Source of the DNA: CAYRQP01 sp964426545
GTDB lineage: Bacteria > Fermentibacterota > Fermentibacteria > Fermentibacterales > JCC-6
Length of the DNA: 64,000 nt
Direction: 5' to 3'
Assembly (NCBI GenBank): GCA_964426545.1
Contig: CAYRQP010000009.1
Coordinates: 38,251 to 102,250 of the forward strand
The notes under the pieces were generated by a model. It did no database searches and was not told the origin of the DNA. It worked only from the letters and a program-made list of their open reading frames with translations. This document shows positions 1 to 8,061 of this stretch, piece by piece; within the stretch, counting starts at the first letter, position 1, and each line of letters begins with the position of its first letter. Made by a program: the position numbers and the translations under genes.

Positions 1-20
1 CGCTATACAGTGCAACGAGA

Positions 21-40
21 AAAAGTGCCTGGCACCTTTT
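21..40. repeat. Short REP-like palindrome (GTGCC-T-GGCAC core)
   Basis: A-rich arm, GTGCC, one base, GGCAC and a T-rich arm form a short palindrome. A close inverted relative (GGTGCCAGGACACTTAA) lies at 2417-2433, so the regulator-ahcY pair is bracketed by related elements. Its position argues against the GTG at 10 as the start of the first gene. Confidence 0.5.
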
Positions 41-46
41 CTTCGG

Positions 47-75
47 TTGACAATATGAACATATCTTCATATCTT
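47..75 (+). promoter_or_regulatory. Promoter with palindromic operator in the spacer
   Basis: TTGACA at 47-52 is followed after exactly 17 bases by TATCTT at 70-75, a plausible sigma70 promoter. A perfect inverted repeat, ATATGAA-N6-TTCATAT, fills 53-72, where an ArsR-type repressor dimer would block polymerase. The site overlaps one candidate start codon of the regulator (ATG 55), so the promoter only serves this gene if translation begins at ATG 82. Autoregulation is inference. Confidence 0.5.
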
Positions 76-990
76 CTCTTTATGGAAAAGATATTCAGGG
101 CTCTGGCAAATAGGAACAGACTGCGGATAGTTAAAATCCTCGGCAGGGGACCGCTTAATGTAAGCGAGATATCGACTGTTCTCAGGCTCAGTCAGTCGAA
201 CATAAGTCACAGTCTCAGGACACTACTGGATGCAGGAATTGTTGTGCGCCGGGGAAAGGGCAGCTGGGTCTATTACAGTCTAAACAGATCAGATGAATCT
301 CCCTGCATTCTTCTCGATGCAGTCGAAGAACTCGAAGCTCATAGTGATGAACAGAATCACGATATGGATGGGCTGGCACGATGCTATAGAGATAGGCGTT
401 CTTTTACGGAGAAGTTCTTCGATGACGCCGCCGGACGAGAAAATGAAATGCCGAGACTGGCAGGTGATCCAAGCGGATATCTGCAAATAATTCTCGATAT
501 GCTTCCGGATGAGGGGCATATGCTTGAGATTGGCTGCGGCAGGGGAGATATTTTGCGGGTATTATGCGAAACCGGAAGAACTGTTACGGGTGTCGACCAT
601 TCCGCTGAAATGCTGAACACCACTCGGAAAATTCTCGCCAAAAGCGGATTGAATGATTGTGCCGACCTCAGGCTTGGTACAGCGGAACACCTGCCGGTGG
701 CAAACAATTCAATCGACTGCATTCTTGCGCACATGATACTGCACCACCTTGGAGAACCGAGTGTCCTTTTCGAGGAGGTTGCTAGAGTCTTGAAAGATAA
801 AGGAAGTATGATTGTCGCCGAACTTGCCCCTCACGATGATATGGAAATGCGAGATAAACTGGGAGACCTCTGGCCCGGACTCGATGAAAATGATGTTATC
901 AGCTGGGCGAAACAGGCAGGATTCGAAGTAAAGAAAAACAGAACTGCAGAAGATGGGAAGATTTATATCTTCTTCGCAGTCAAACAATGA
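55..990 (+). CDS. ArsR-family regulator fused to a SAM methyltransferase domain (SahR-like)
   Basis: The N-terminal ~80 residues are an ArsR winged helix: ALANRNRLRIVKIL, then a recognition helix around SQSNISHSLRTL and a wing ending WVYYSL. After a linker, residues ~145-310 form a class I methyltransferase with motif I LEIGCGRGD (~157-165) and acidic VTGVDHS. ArsR-methyltransferase fusions next to ahcY are known as SahR-type regulators that sense S-adenosylhomocysteine; that role is inferred here from fold and from ahcY only 10 bases downstream. The start is uncertain. ATG 55 gives a full first helix but no Shine-Dalgarno; ATG 82 would suit a leaderless transcript from the promoter at 47-75; GTG 10 would read through a repeat. 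Confidence 0.8.
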   Translation: MNISSYLLFMEKIFRALANRNRLRIVKILGRGPLNVSEISTVLRLSQSNISHSLRTLLDAGIVVRRGKGSWVYYSLNRSDESPCILLDAVEELEAHSDEQNHDMDGLARCYRDRRSFTEKFFDDAAGRENEMPRLAGDPSGYLQIILDMLPDEGHMLEIGCGRGDILRVLCETGRTVTGVDHSAEMLNTTRKILAKSGLNDCADLRLGTAEHLPVANNSIDCILAHMILHHLGEPSVLFEEVARVLKDKGSMIVAELAPHDDMEMRDKLGDLWPGLDENDVISWAKQAGFEVKKNRTAEDGKIYIFFAVKQ

Positions 991-1000
991 AGGAGAGATG

Positions 1001-2410
1001 ATGGAAGATTACAAAGTGGCAGACATGAGTCTTGCCGAATTCGGCAGGAGAGAGATCAAGATAGCCGAGAAGGAAATGCCCGGTCTGATGTCAGTCAGGG
1101 AGAAGTACGGCAGGGAGAAACCCCTGAAAGGGCTGAAAGTAACCGGTTCACTGCATATGACAATTCAGACTGCAGTTCTCATTGAAACTCTTACTGAACT
1201 GGGAGCTTCTGTACGGTGGGCAAGTTGCAATATATTTTCAACTCAGGATCATGCAGCGGCAGCCATAGCAAAGTCAGGAGTACCTGTCTTCGCCTGGAAG
1301 GCCGAATCGACGGAAGAATACTGGTGGTGCACAAGACAGGCTCTGACATTTCCGGACGGTTCCGGTCCCGACCTCATAGTTGATGACGGCGGGGATGCCA
1401 CACTGATGGTTCATATGGGTGCTGATATGGAAAAGCAGTTCGTCAAAAGTGGGGAATTGCCATCTGTGATTACGGATACTCCGGATGAAGAAGCCCTCTC
1501 TCTCAATATCATCGAAGGCATAAAATCCGATAGTCAATTCTGGACTAAAGCAGTTGAAGGAATAATTGGTGTATCAGAAGAAACCACGACCGGAGTTCAC
1601 AGACTATATCAGATGCTGAAAGAGGGTTTGCTTCTTTTTCCGGCATACAACGTCAACGACTCTGTCACGAAGAGCAAGTTCGACAATCTTTATGGATGCC
1701 GTGAATCTCTTGCAGACGGTATAAAGAGGGCAACTGATGTAATGGTAGCCGGTAAGACAGTTTTAGTATGCGGTTACGGTGATGTTGGGAAGGGCTGTGC
1801 TCAGAGTATGCGCGGTCTTGGTGCAAGAGTACTGATAACTGAAATAGACCCCATCTGTGCTCTTCAGGCAGCGATGGAGGGATACGAAGTCACAACTGTG
1901 GAGGATGCTCTCTTCGAAACAGACATCTTCGTTACCGCAACAGGCAACTACAATGTGATTACCGCAGAACACATGAGCCGGATGAAAGACCAGGCAATTG
2001 TCTGCAACATCGGGCACTTCGATAATGAAATAGAAGTGTGTGTTCTCGAGGAGTGGGAAGGTATAATCAGGGAAGAAGTCAAGCCGCAGGTAGACAGGTT
2101 TGAATTTCCCGATGGACATTCGATATATCTTCTTGCTGAAGGCCGGCTGGTAAATCTGGGCTGTGCAAACGGACATCCGAGTTTTGTCATGTCGAATTCG
2201 TTTACTAATCAGGTTCTTGCACAGATCGCACTGGTCGAGGAGCGTCCTGCTATTGGTGTCTACATACTTCCCAAAATCCTCGATGAAGAAGTCGCAAGAC
2301 TGCATCTGGATAAACTGGGAGTGAAGCTCACGAAGTTGTCAACGGTGCAGGCTGAATACATCGATGTGGATATCGACGGACCGTATAAGCCGGAGCACTA
2401 TAGGTACTAA
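1001..2410 (+). CDS. ahcY: Adenosylhomocysteinase (SAH hydrolase)
   Basis: Cytosolic NAD-dependent enzyme that splits S-adenosylhomocysteine to adenosine and homocysteine, relieving product inhibition of methyltransferases. The 469 residues carry the family hallmarks: STQDHAAAA, DDGGDATLMVH, EETTTGVHRLYQM, NVNDSVTKSKFDNLYGCRES with the catalytic Lys/Asp, the Rossmann loop VCGYGDVGKGCA, and the C-terminal KLTKLSTVQAEYI and YKPEHYRY. ATG 1001 is chosen over ATG 998 because AGGAG at 991-995 then sits 5 bases upstream. It is co-transcribed with the preceding SAH-sensing-type regulator. A hairpin repeat at 2455-2534 follows and may end the transcript. Confidence 0.97.
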   Translation: MEDYKVADMSLAEFGRREIKIAEKEMPGLMSVREKYGREKPLKGLKVTGSLHMTIQTAVLIETLTELGASVRWASCNIFSTQDHAAAAIAKSGVPVFAWKAESTEEYWWCTRQALTFPDGSGPDLIVDDGGDATLMVHMGADMEKQFVKSGELPSVITDTPDEEALSLNIIEGIKSDSQFWTKAVEGIIGVSEETTTGVHRLYQMLKEGLLLFPAYNVNDSVTKSKFDNLYGCRESLADGIKRATDVMVAGKTVLVCGYGDVGKGCAQSMRGLGARVLITEIDPICALQAAMEGYEVTTVEDALFETDIFVTATGNYNVITAEHMSRMKDQAIVCNIGHFDNEIEVCVLEEWEGIIREEVKPQVDRFEFPDGHSIYLLAEGRLVNLGCANGHPSFVMSNSFTNQVLAQIALVEERPAIGVYILPKILDEEVARLHLDKLGVKLTKLSTVQAEYIDVDIDGPYKPEHYRY

Positions 2411-2416
2411 AGATAA

Positions 2417-2433
2417 GGTGCCAGGACACTTAA
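2417..2433. repeat. REP-like element GGTGCCAGGACACTTAA
   Basis: Seventeen bases immediately after ahcY related to the palindrome at 21-40 (opposite orientation, one extra A) and, through GACACTTAA, to the arms of the inverted repeat at 15169-15252. A dispersed short repeat family is the simplest reading. Confidence 0.4.
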
Positions 2434-2454
2434 CTATAGGTGTTAAATAGCAAA

Positions 2455-2534
2455 AGTACCGTACTTCACTTCTCCCACTTTAGACTGCGGCAAAGCAGTC
2501 TGGACTAAAGAGGAATAAGATGAAGTACGGTACT
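2455..2534. repeat. 80-base hairpin element between ahcY and the recombinase gene
   Basis: Perfect 14-base arms, AGTACCGTACTTCA at 2455-2468 and TGAAGTACGGTACT at 2521-2534, enclose a second imperfect stem (CTTTAGACTGC with GCAGT and CTAAAG, bulged). It lies between two convergent genes and could fold in either transcript. There is no U-tract, so it is more likely a mobile palindromic repeat than a canonical terminator, although it could still block transcription or protect 3' ends. Confidence 0.7.
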
Positions 2535-2547
2535 GATATCTTACGCT

Positions 2548-3390
2548 TTATTTCCCCAAGAACCTGTCCGCCGGACTGATAACTCTCAGTTCATCACGTT
2601 TTGTGGCGAGTTTCATATAGGGAGTCATCATGGACGGAGTTGTTATCCCGAGTAACTTCTGAACAAGTTTTCTGTCAGTGCCGTCTTCGATAAGATGGAC
2701 TGCAAAACTGTGTCTGAGCCAACCGAGTGTTGCCCGTTTTTCAACGCCTGCTGAAAGCATGCCTTCGGCAAATGCTCTCTGGATTGTTCTTGCTGAAACA
2801 CAGGATGACTTTCCGCGGCCCGGGAACATATAAGGGGAGTCATCGGTACGGGTTTCTTCATAATATCTGAGTATTTCACCGGTTGATTTTGCGAGTATTG
2901 TCTCTCTGATTTTCTCACCTTCAGGATTATTGACTCTTATGACATTGCTATCAAAATCCACATTGAGTCTTCGAAGGTGTGTGACTTCACCGATGCGAAG
3001 TCCGGATGAATAGATCAGCATGAGTGTAAGGCGGTATTTCAGGTCATGGACATTGCCGAAAATCTGCTTGATCTCATCCCTGGAAAACAGACCGTGAAGA
3101 GGAGCTTTCTTTGCGATTAATCCCGGACTTGGAAGGGGATTGGCTTTTCCAAGGACATGTTTATACATGAACCGTATGGCACTCTGTGCCTGATTGATAT
3201 ATGAGAGTGACTTGCCTTCATCTACCAAATCCTCGAGATAAGTCTTTAACTCGTCCTTTGAAAGTTCATCGGCTTTTCCGCCGAAGAATCCTTCCAGTCG
3301 TCTTATATGCGAAAGATAGCTGTTCGCAGTTTTGGGGCTTCTACCGGTTGTTCGAAGCACCTGCTTGGTTTTGTCAATTAACTGATCCAT
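2548..3390 (-). CDS. Tyrosine recombinase (XerC/D-IntI-like) with altered active site
   Basis: 280-residue integrase-family protein: SAM-like core-binding domain at ~1-85 and catalytic domain at ~100-275. Arg-I (R132 in GLRIGE), a beta-hairpin Lys (K160), Arg-II (R226 in LRHSFA) and the nucleophile Tyr (Y258) are present. The His of the usual HxLRH motif is Gly (G223, codon GGT) and the His/Trp of LLGH is Ile (I249). Start is ATG 3390 with AGGAG 6 bases upstream. It is isolated between a hairpin repeat and a 438-base gene-free region; no att site or cargo is visible. It could be weakened, specialised or decaying. Confidence 0.85.
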   Translation of the reverse strand: MDQLIDKTKQVLRTTGRSPKTANSYLSHIRRLEGFFGGKADELSKDELKTYLEDLVDEGKSLSYINQAQSAIRFMYKHVLGKANPLPSPGLIAKKAPLHGLFSRDEIKQIFGNVHDLKYRLTLMLIYSSGLRIGEVTHLRRLNVDFDSNVIRVNNPEGEKIRETILAKSTGEILRYYEETRTDDSPYMFPGRGKSSCVSARTIQRAFAEGMLSAGVEKRATLGWLRHSFAVHLIEDGTDRKLVQKLLGITTPSMMTPYMKLATKRDELRVISPADRFLGK

Positions 3391-3828
3391 GTTTATCTCC
3401 TTTCATGAGACTGCTTGTACAATTTTCTATCGATAACCATATTTAAAATATTAACTACTTCAATTCTTGGGTAAGTTTAATACATTCTTCCTTCAATGTC
3501 AAATCCCTTATTGAAGTATCAGTGAATAAAAAGGACTTCCGTGGTAGTACTCAACAATACTGAGCATCAATCTCTGTGATTCTACAGATTCGTGAATTTG
3601 ATTCTGCCTGGATTTCGAGCCAAAGTACTGTGTATTGAAAATAAACAGATAATAAATAGTTGAATGTCAGTCTTCCCTTTTTCTCATGCGACATCAACCA
3701 CTTGACAACGTAATTCTTATGGTGGAAACTATTTAGTTAATAGAAACTTTAGAAACGCATTGAGGGTGCTTATCTCATTTGATAATTTTGTATATATTCT
3801 ACTTGATGATTTTGTATGTGTTAGATGA
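3391..3828. other. Gene-free, AT-rich intergenic region (438 bases)
   Basis: Divergent spacer between the recombinase and the MgtC gene. I see no coding potential in either strand. The right end holds a tandem near-repeat (3779-3826). TTGACA occurs at 3702-3707 but has no convincing -10. The remainder shows nothing I can name. Confidence 0.6.
3779..3826. repeat. Two tandem 24-base near-repeats upstream of mgtC-like gene
   Basis: TTGATAATTTTGTATAT at 3779-3795 recurs as TTGATGATTTTGTATGT at 3803-3819, a 24-base period with 2 differences over the 17-base core. It ends only a few bases before the ATG at 3829, so it may be a duplicated regulatory site or promoter element. Confidence 0.55.
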
Positions 3829-4536
3829 ATGGGAAATAACTTGATAGAAAACTGGGTATTCAGATTAGTGCTTGCGGCTCTACTCGGCGCAGTAGTCGGG
3901 CTTGAACGCGAGTATCATGGACGGGCTGCAGGATTACGAACCCACATGCTGGTTTGCCTTGGAGCAGCCCTGATTACTATGAGTGGGATGATTTTGAGCG
4001 GTGAATCCGCGTCAGTCGGAATGAATCATACGCAGAGCAGGATAATAGCAGGTGTAGTAACCGGTATTGGGTTTCTGGGTGCCGGTGCAATAATCCGCAT
4101 GAACACGATGATCCGCGGATTGACAACAGCTGCATGTATATGGTTTATTGCAGCAATAGGCGTTACATGCGGGCTGGGGGAGGCATATTATGCTGCAGTC
4201 TCAACCGGCATTGCTCTGGTAATTCTCATGTTGCTGCCATTTCTTGAACGCTATATTGCATCTCTGAAATACAGAGAAGTACTTGTGCGCGGAGTCAATA
4301 CCGACACATCTGTTCTACTCGAGAAATGCAGAGCAGTATTTCTCGATGCGGGAATAGTCATTCACGATGTTGACATAGACATTGAATCGGAGAAGAAAAC
4401 AGAAGAACTCTCTATAGACCTCTTGTTTCATATACGAATACGGAATATGGAAGAGAAGGTCGAACTCATTGAAAAACTCAGTGGAGTCTCCGGGGTTTCC
4501 AGAGTTCTCTGGCAGAAACACCCCCGTCACCTCTGA
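3829..4536 (+). CDS. MgtC/SapB-family inner-membrane protein
   Basis: 235 residues. The N-terminal ~135 residues are hydrophobic with the family signatures ALLGAVVGLEREYHGRAAGLRTHML and GFLGAGAIIRMN, followed by LTTAACIWFIAAIGVTCGLG. The C-terminal ~90 residues look like the soluble ACT-like domain of longer family members. MgtC proteins modulate F-type ATP synthase and Mg2+ or phosphate homeostasis in pathogens, while the broader family is poorly understood. No Shine-Dalgarno is visible before ATG 3829. Its TGA overlaps the ATG of the next gene (TGATG), so the two are translationally coupled. Confidence 0.88.
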   Translation: MGNNLIENWVFRLVLAALLGAVVGLEREYHGRAAGLRTHMLVCLGAALITMSGMILSGESASVGMNHTQSRIIAGVVTGIGFLGAGAIIRMNTMIRGLTTAACIWFIAAIGVTCGLGEAYYAAVSTGIALVILMLLPFLERYIASLKYREVLVRGVNTDTSVLLEKCRAVFLDAGIVIHDVDIDIESEKKTEELSIDLLFHIRIRNMEEKVELIEKLSGVSGVSRVLWQKHPRHL

Positions 4537-5456
4537 TGCTTCTTGAGTTACTAAAAAGACTTTTCAGGTCAGAAGAAGTAAAGAAACCGAAGATTGGATT
4601 AGCATTGGGTGCAGGGGCTGCACGCGGGATTGCACATCTTGGTGTGATTGACGTACTTATCGAGAACGATATTCCAATCCACTGTATTACGGGTACGAGC
4701 ATGGGTGCAATAGTCGGTGGGATGATGGCTTCAGGATGTTTGGACCACCTGCGAAAAACACTGCTGGATACGAATGTCAGAAGTATTATCTCAAATCTTG
4801 ACCCGGTTCTGATTCCTATGCACGGAATGATCAAAGGGAAAAAGGCTTTTCGTATGCTTGAAGGATGGCTTGGGGAAACACAGATTGAAAATACGGTAAT
4901 CCCGTTCGGATGCATTGTAACCGACATAAAGACAGGTGCGAGAGTCGTTGTAAGGGATGGGCATCTTGCGACAGCAATTCGCGCCAGTATGTCAATTCCG
5001 GTGATATTCTACCCGTGGAAATTCAGGGGGAAGTGGTTTATCGATGGAGGGCTTGCAGATCCTGTTCCTGTCGAACTGTGCCGGGAAATGGGAGCAGATG
5101 TCGTAATTGCAGTAGATGTGCTGAATGACCTGACTGTGCCTGAAAAAAATGCTGAGAAGCCCGAAAATATACCGGAAGTTCTGAGAGAAGCAGAAAAGAT
5201 GCTGAAGAACTTATTCAGGAGAAGAAGCAATGCAGTTCCGGGTAACATACTCGAACTGGCACTGAATGCTGCTCAAATGGCTCAGAAGAACCTGACTATT
5301 GAAAGATTCAAACAAAGTAAGCCTGATATTATCATTGCTCCCTGCCTTGAAGGATATACAGGTTCCGAATTCAACCTTGCCGAAGAGATTATCGATAAGG
5401 GTCGCTCTGCTGCAACATCGTCAATTGATGATATAAGAAGGTTAGTTCGAGGTTAG
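4536..5456 (+). CDS. Patatin-like phospholipase (RssA/NTE type)
   Basis: 306-residue alpha/beta acyl hydrolase of the patatin family. The glycine-rich oxyanion loop is LGAGAARGIAHLGVI, the nucleophile elbow is GTSMG, and the catalytic Asp lies in FIDGGLADPVP, giving the Ser-Asp dyad. There is no signal peptide or transmembrane segment, so it is expected in the cytosol or on the inner face of the membrane. It starts inside the stop codon of the MgtC gene, suggesting a shared membrane-homeostasis role; this is inference. The converging HD gene ends 3 bases after it. Confidence 0.88.
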   Translation: MLLELLKRLFRSEEVKKPKIGLALGAGAARGIAHLGVIDVLIENDIPIHCITGTSMGAIVGGMMASGCLDHLRKTLLDTNVRSIISNLDPVLIPMHGMIKGKKAFRMLEGWLGETQIENTVIPFGCIVTDIKTGARVVVRDGHLATAIRASMSIPVIFYPWKFRGKWFIDGGLADPVPVELCREMGADVVIAVDVLNDLTVPEKNAEKPENIPEVLREAEKMLKNLFRRRSNAVPGNILELALNAAQMAQKNLTIERFKQSKPDIIIAPCLEGYTGSEFNLAEEIIDKGRSAATSSIDDIRRLVRG

Positions 5457-5458
5457 CA

Positions 5459-6802
5459 TCAATCAAGGTCAGGGAAAAGCGGCATGATAGTTTCGTTGAA
5501 AATGTCCTGACACGCTGCTGAGACAATTTCGCGGTTCTCAGGGCAGCAGCTTATCGTCAGATAATTTCTATTCGGCAGTGATTTGGAAAGATATTCCGTG
5601 AAAGCCGGATCGATTTTCGATATACCCTCGATTTCAGTCTCCTTATCACTAAGAAACTGTATATTCAGTTTACCAAAACGCTCTTCAGATACCTTCACAG
5701 CTTCGACCGGCAGGTCAACGAGTATGTTCCTGTAATCTGTTCCGGCCACTTCGGCGATGCGCAACGAGAGTTTTTCGGCTATTGACCGGGGGGCGCTGCC
5801 GTCAATCCATAGATCATTCAGAAAAGTTTTCTGGGTATCCGTAAGTGTTGCAACATCGATATTGAATACCTGTGTAAACAGATTCTGTCTGTACTTGATT
5901 CTCCATGCCATGTTTCTGACCCAGGGGTCTTTCGATTCTGTTACTAGAAAACTGAGAAGTTCATCATCGGTCTGTTCCCAGAATGAGCCTATCTCCCTGA
6001 GTTCGATTATGCTGCGTCTTGCACAGGCTAGCAGCATCTGGTCCACAATTCTGGTTTTTCTGTGAAGGTAAACTGCAGAGAACATGAGAAGGCGCGCAAA
6101 GAGGAAATCGCGGACAGCTTCAAGTCCTTTGTTACGGAAGACTATCCGGTCTTCGCGGACAGTCATCGTGGATATGATCCGTTCCATTTCGATATTTCCA
6201 TAGGTTACACCCGTGAAATAGAAATCCCTGCGGAGATAATCGAGCATATCTGCATCGACTTCACCGAAAATCAATTGCTGCAGCCACTTATGTTTTGTAT
6301 ATCTGCTGCAGATAAGGTCGGCAACATCTTTGGGGTTGATCCCGAATTTCTCGAGGATAGCAGGAATTGTTCCGGCACCTTCGATGCTCATGGCTGTTTT
6401 ACCCGTGACCAGGTCTGCCACAAAGTCCATGTGGTCACCACCCGTCAGTTCGATATACAGCGGTTCCAATGTGTGTGACCAGGGTGTATGACCGATATCG
6501 TGTAGCATTCCGGCAGCCTGCAGTGTAGCAAGGAGGTTGTTCTTTTCATCCTCTGAAAGATGATTCATCTGTTCGAACAGGTGTTTCCCTATTCTGCCTG
6601 TAAGATATGAAACACCGAGGGCATGTGAGAGACGCATTGAATGTGCTCCGGGATAACACTGAAAAGTGGTTCCTAACTGGTGTATGAAACTCAATCGCTG
6701 AACTTCGACTGTCTTCAGCAGTACCTCCTGGAGTTTGGACAATCTGATATTTCCATGAACGGGGTCCCGTATATACATTATTTTTGAAAAATCTTCAGTC
6801 AT
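5459..6802 (-). CDS. HD-domain phosphohydrolase (YwfO/dGTPase-like)
   Basis: 447 residues. It opens with IRDPVHGNIRL and contains the metal-binding set of HD hydrolases: His of MRLSHALGV, the HD of MLHDIGHTPWSH and Asp of EVDADMLDYLRRDFYFTG. This is the YwfO/SAMHD1-like subgroup that acts on nucleotides, possibly dNTPs; the actual substrate cannot be read from sequence. A Shine-Dalgarno (AAGGAG) lies about 11 bases before ATG 6802, rather far, so ATG at residue 9 (IMYIRDPVHG) is an alternative start. It is divergent from the PHP gene. Confidence 0.85.
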   Translation of the reverse strand: MTEDFSKIMYIRDPVHGNIRLSKLQEVLLKTVEVQRLSFIHQLGTTFQCYPGAHSMRLSHALGVSYLTGRIGKHLFEQMNHLSEDEKNNLLATLQAAGMLHDIGHTPWSHTLEPLYIELTGGDHMDFVADLVTGKTAMSIEGAGTIPAILEKFGINPKDVADLICSRYTKHKWLQQLIFGEVDADMLDYLRRDFYFTGVTYGNIEMERIISTMTVREDRIVFRNKGLEAVRDFLFARLLMFSAVYLHRKTRIVDQMLLACARRSIIELREIGSFWEQTDDELLSFLVTESKDPWVRNMAWRIKYRQNLFTQVFNIDVATLTDTQKTFLNDLWIDGSAPRSIAEKLSLRIAEVAGTDYRNILVDLPVEAVKVSEERFGKLNIQFLSDKETEIEGISKIDPAFTEYLSKSLPNRNYLTISCCPENREIVSAACQDIFNETIMPLFPDLD

Positions 6803-6952
6803 ATTGCTGTAATCTCCTTAATTATCGGGATTTCATTGTATTATGTTTCTTTCCATTATCAACTGCTAAGAAAAGCCTAACTTAGATACTTCAATAGTAG
6901 TTGCAATATTATATATATACAATAATATTCCACCTTCGGAAGGAAAGAACAA
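6803..6952. promoter_or_regulatory. Divergent promoter region of HD and PHP genes
   Basis: 150 AT-rich bases between divergent genes. On the plus strand TTGCAA (from ~6900) is followed after about 16 bases by TAATAT, a weak sigma70-like pair upstream of the GGAAGGAAAG Shine-Dalgarno of the PHP gene. No operator stands out. Confidence 0.3.
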
Positions 6953-7828
6953 ATGGGCATTGTTGACCTGCATATTCACAGTACGGCTTCAGACGGAACT
7001 CAGACACCTTCTGAACTTGTACAGGCAGCTTATAGCAAGAACCTGTCCGTGATGTCGCTGACAGATCACGATACATTCGATGGAATTCCTGAAGCAGCTG
7101 CTGTTGCAGAAGAGTTGAAGCAGATTTTCATTCCGGGAATCGAATTTAGCGTAGATATTGAAGACCTGGGCTCAGTCCATCTCCTCGGTTATTTCCCTGA
7201 TTCAGATATCGATGTTCTTACCGACCCTGATACGCCACTCGGTAAAGCAGTTTCCTTCATCATAGGAGGGCGGGACAGACGAAATCCGAAGATTATCGAG
7301 AACCTCGCTGAATGCGGTATCCATATAGAGATGGAGGATGTGAAGAGAATTGCGGGGGGGGAAGTAGTGGGGCGTCCACACATTGCTCAAGCAATGCGGG
7401 AAGCCGGGTATGTCAAGGATAACCGCGAAGCATTCGACCGTTATCTCGCCAAGTCCAAACCGGGCTATGCTGACAGAGACAGACTTCCGATAAAGGAAGC
7501 AATAAACCTGATTAATCAGTCGGGTGGGTATCCTGTACTGGCGCATCCGTACTATATCAAACTTGAAAAAACGGAACTTGAGAAAGTACTTCGGGAGTTT
7601 CGCTGGGGGGGATTGGCAGGTGTGGAAGCTCATTATCCGCGACATACATCTGACTTTACGAATTGGCTTGTCAATACTGCACATAAATTGGGGCTGGTTG
7701 TTACAGGGGGGACTGATTATCACGGATTGAAAGAATATCCCGTTTCAATTGGCGGTTCTTCTGATGGATTTTATGTTACTGCAGAGATGATTACTGATTT
7801 CCTGGAGCTCTGCTCGATACCAATCTAG
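6953..7828 (+). CDS. PHP-domain phosphoesterase (YciV/TrpH family)
   Basis: 291 residues. PHP metal motifs are DLHIHSTASDGTQTP at the N terminus, LTDHDTFDG, a later LAHPYYIKLE and GTDYHG near the C terminus. The middle stretch RNPKIIENLAECGI...GRPHIAQAMREAGYV is the insert typical of the YciV (RNase AM) subfamily. Relatives include a 5'-3' exonuclease acting on short RNAs and pAp or nucleotide phosphatases; the substrate here is not determined. A good Shine-Dalgarno (GGAAGG) precedes ATG 6953. Two small genes follow in the same direction. Confidence 0.9.
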   Translation: MGIVDLHIHSTASDGTQTPSELVQAAYSKNLSVMSLTDHDTFDGIPEAAAVAEELKQIFIPGIEFSVDIEDLGSVHLLGYFPDSDIDVLTDPDTPLGKAVSFIIGGRDRRNPKIIENLAECGIHIEMEDVKRIAGGEVVGRPHIAQAMREAGYVKDNREAFDRYLAKSKPGYADRDRLPIKEAINLINQSGGYPVLAHPYYIKLEKTELEKVLREFRWGGLAGVEAHYPRHTSDFTNWLVNTAHKLGLVVTGGTDYHGLKEYPVSIGGSSDGFYVTAEMITDFLELCSIPI

Positions 7829-7846
7829 TGAATAAGGAAGGTACTA

Positions 7847-8047
7847 ATGAATAAATTAAGCACAGATGTCCGAAAAATCGATGAAATGGCAAATTCGGGT
7901 AACTATAAGAAGGCGCTGGAAATGCTGAACTCTTTATTGAAGAAAAATCCTGACCATAGAGTTCTCATCTCCCGTCGGCAGAAATTTGAAAAAGAACTTG
8001 AAACCTTGAAACGGATACAGGCTCTAGAGAAGAAATTCAGAGTTTGA
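7847..8047 (+). CDS. Small TPR-like helical protein (66 aa)
   Basis: A 66-residue, lysine-rich, all-helical protein. Residues ~10-45 read like one TPR hairpin (ANSGNYKKALEMLNSLLKKNPDH); the remainder is a charged helix. Shine-Dalgarno AAGGAAGG lies upstream of ATG 7847. Sandwiched between the PHP gene and a lipoprotein gene, it is probably an adaptor, but I do not recognise a named family. Confidence 0.65.
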   Translation: MNKLSTDVRKIDEMANSGNYKKALEMLNSLLKKNPDHRVLISRRQKFEKELETLKRIQALEKKFRV

Positions 8048-8061
8048 CGGTTAAGGTTGAT

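Noticed and set aside
10..54. GTG at 10 as start of the first gene
   Set aside because: It would translate a short palindromic repeat and lies far before the conserved ArsR helix; later ATG codons fit better.
1763..2305. 180-codon minus-strand frame inside ahcY
   Set aside because: Antisense shadow of a highly conserved enzyme; no independent support.
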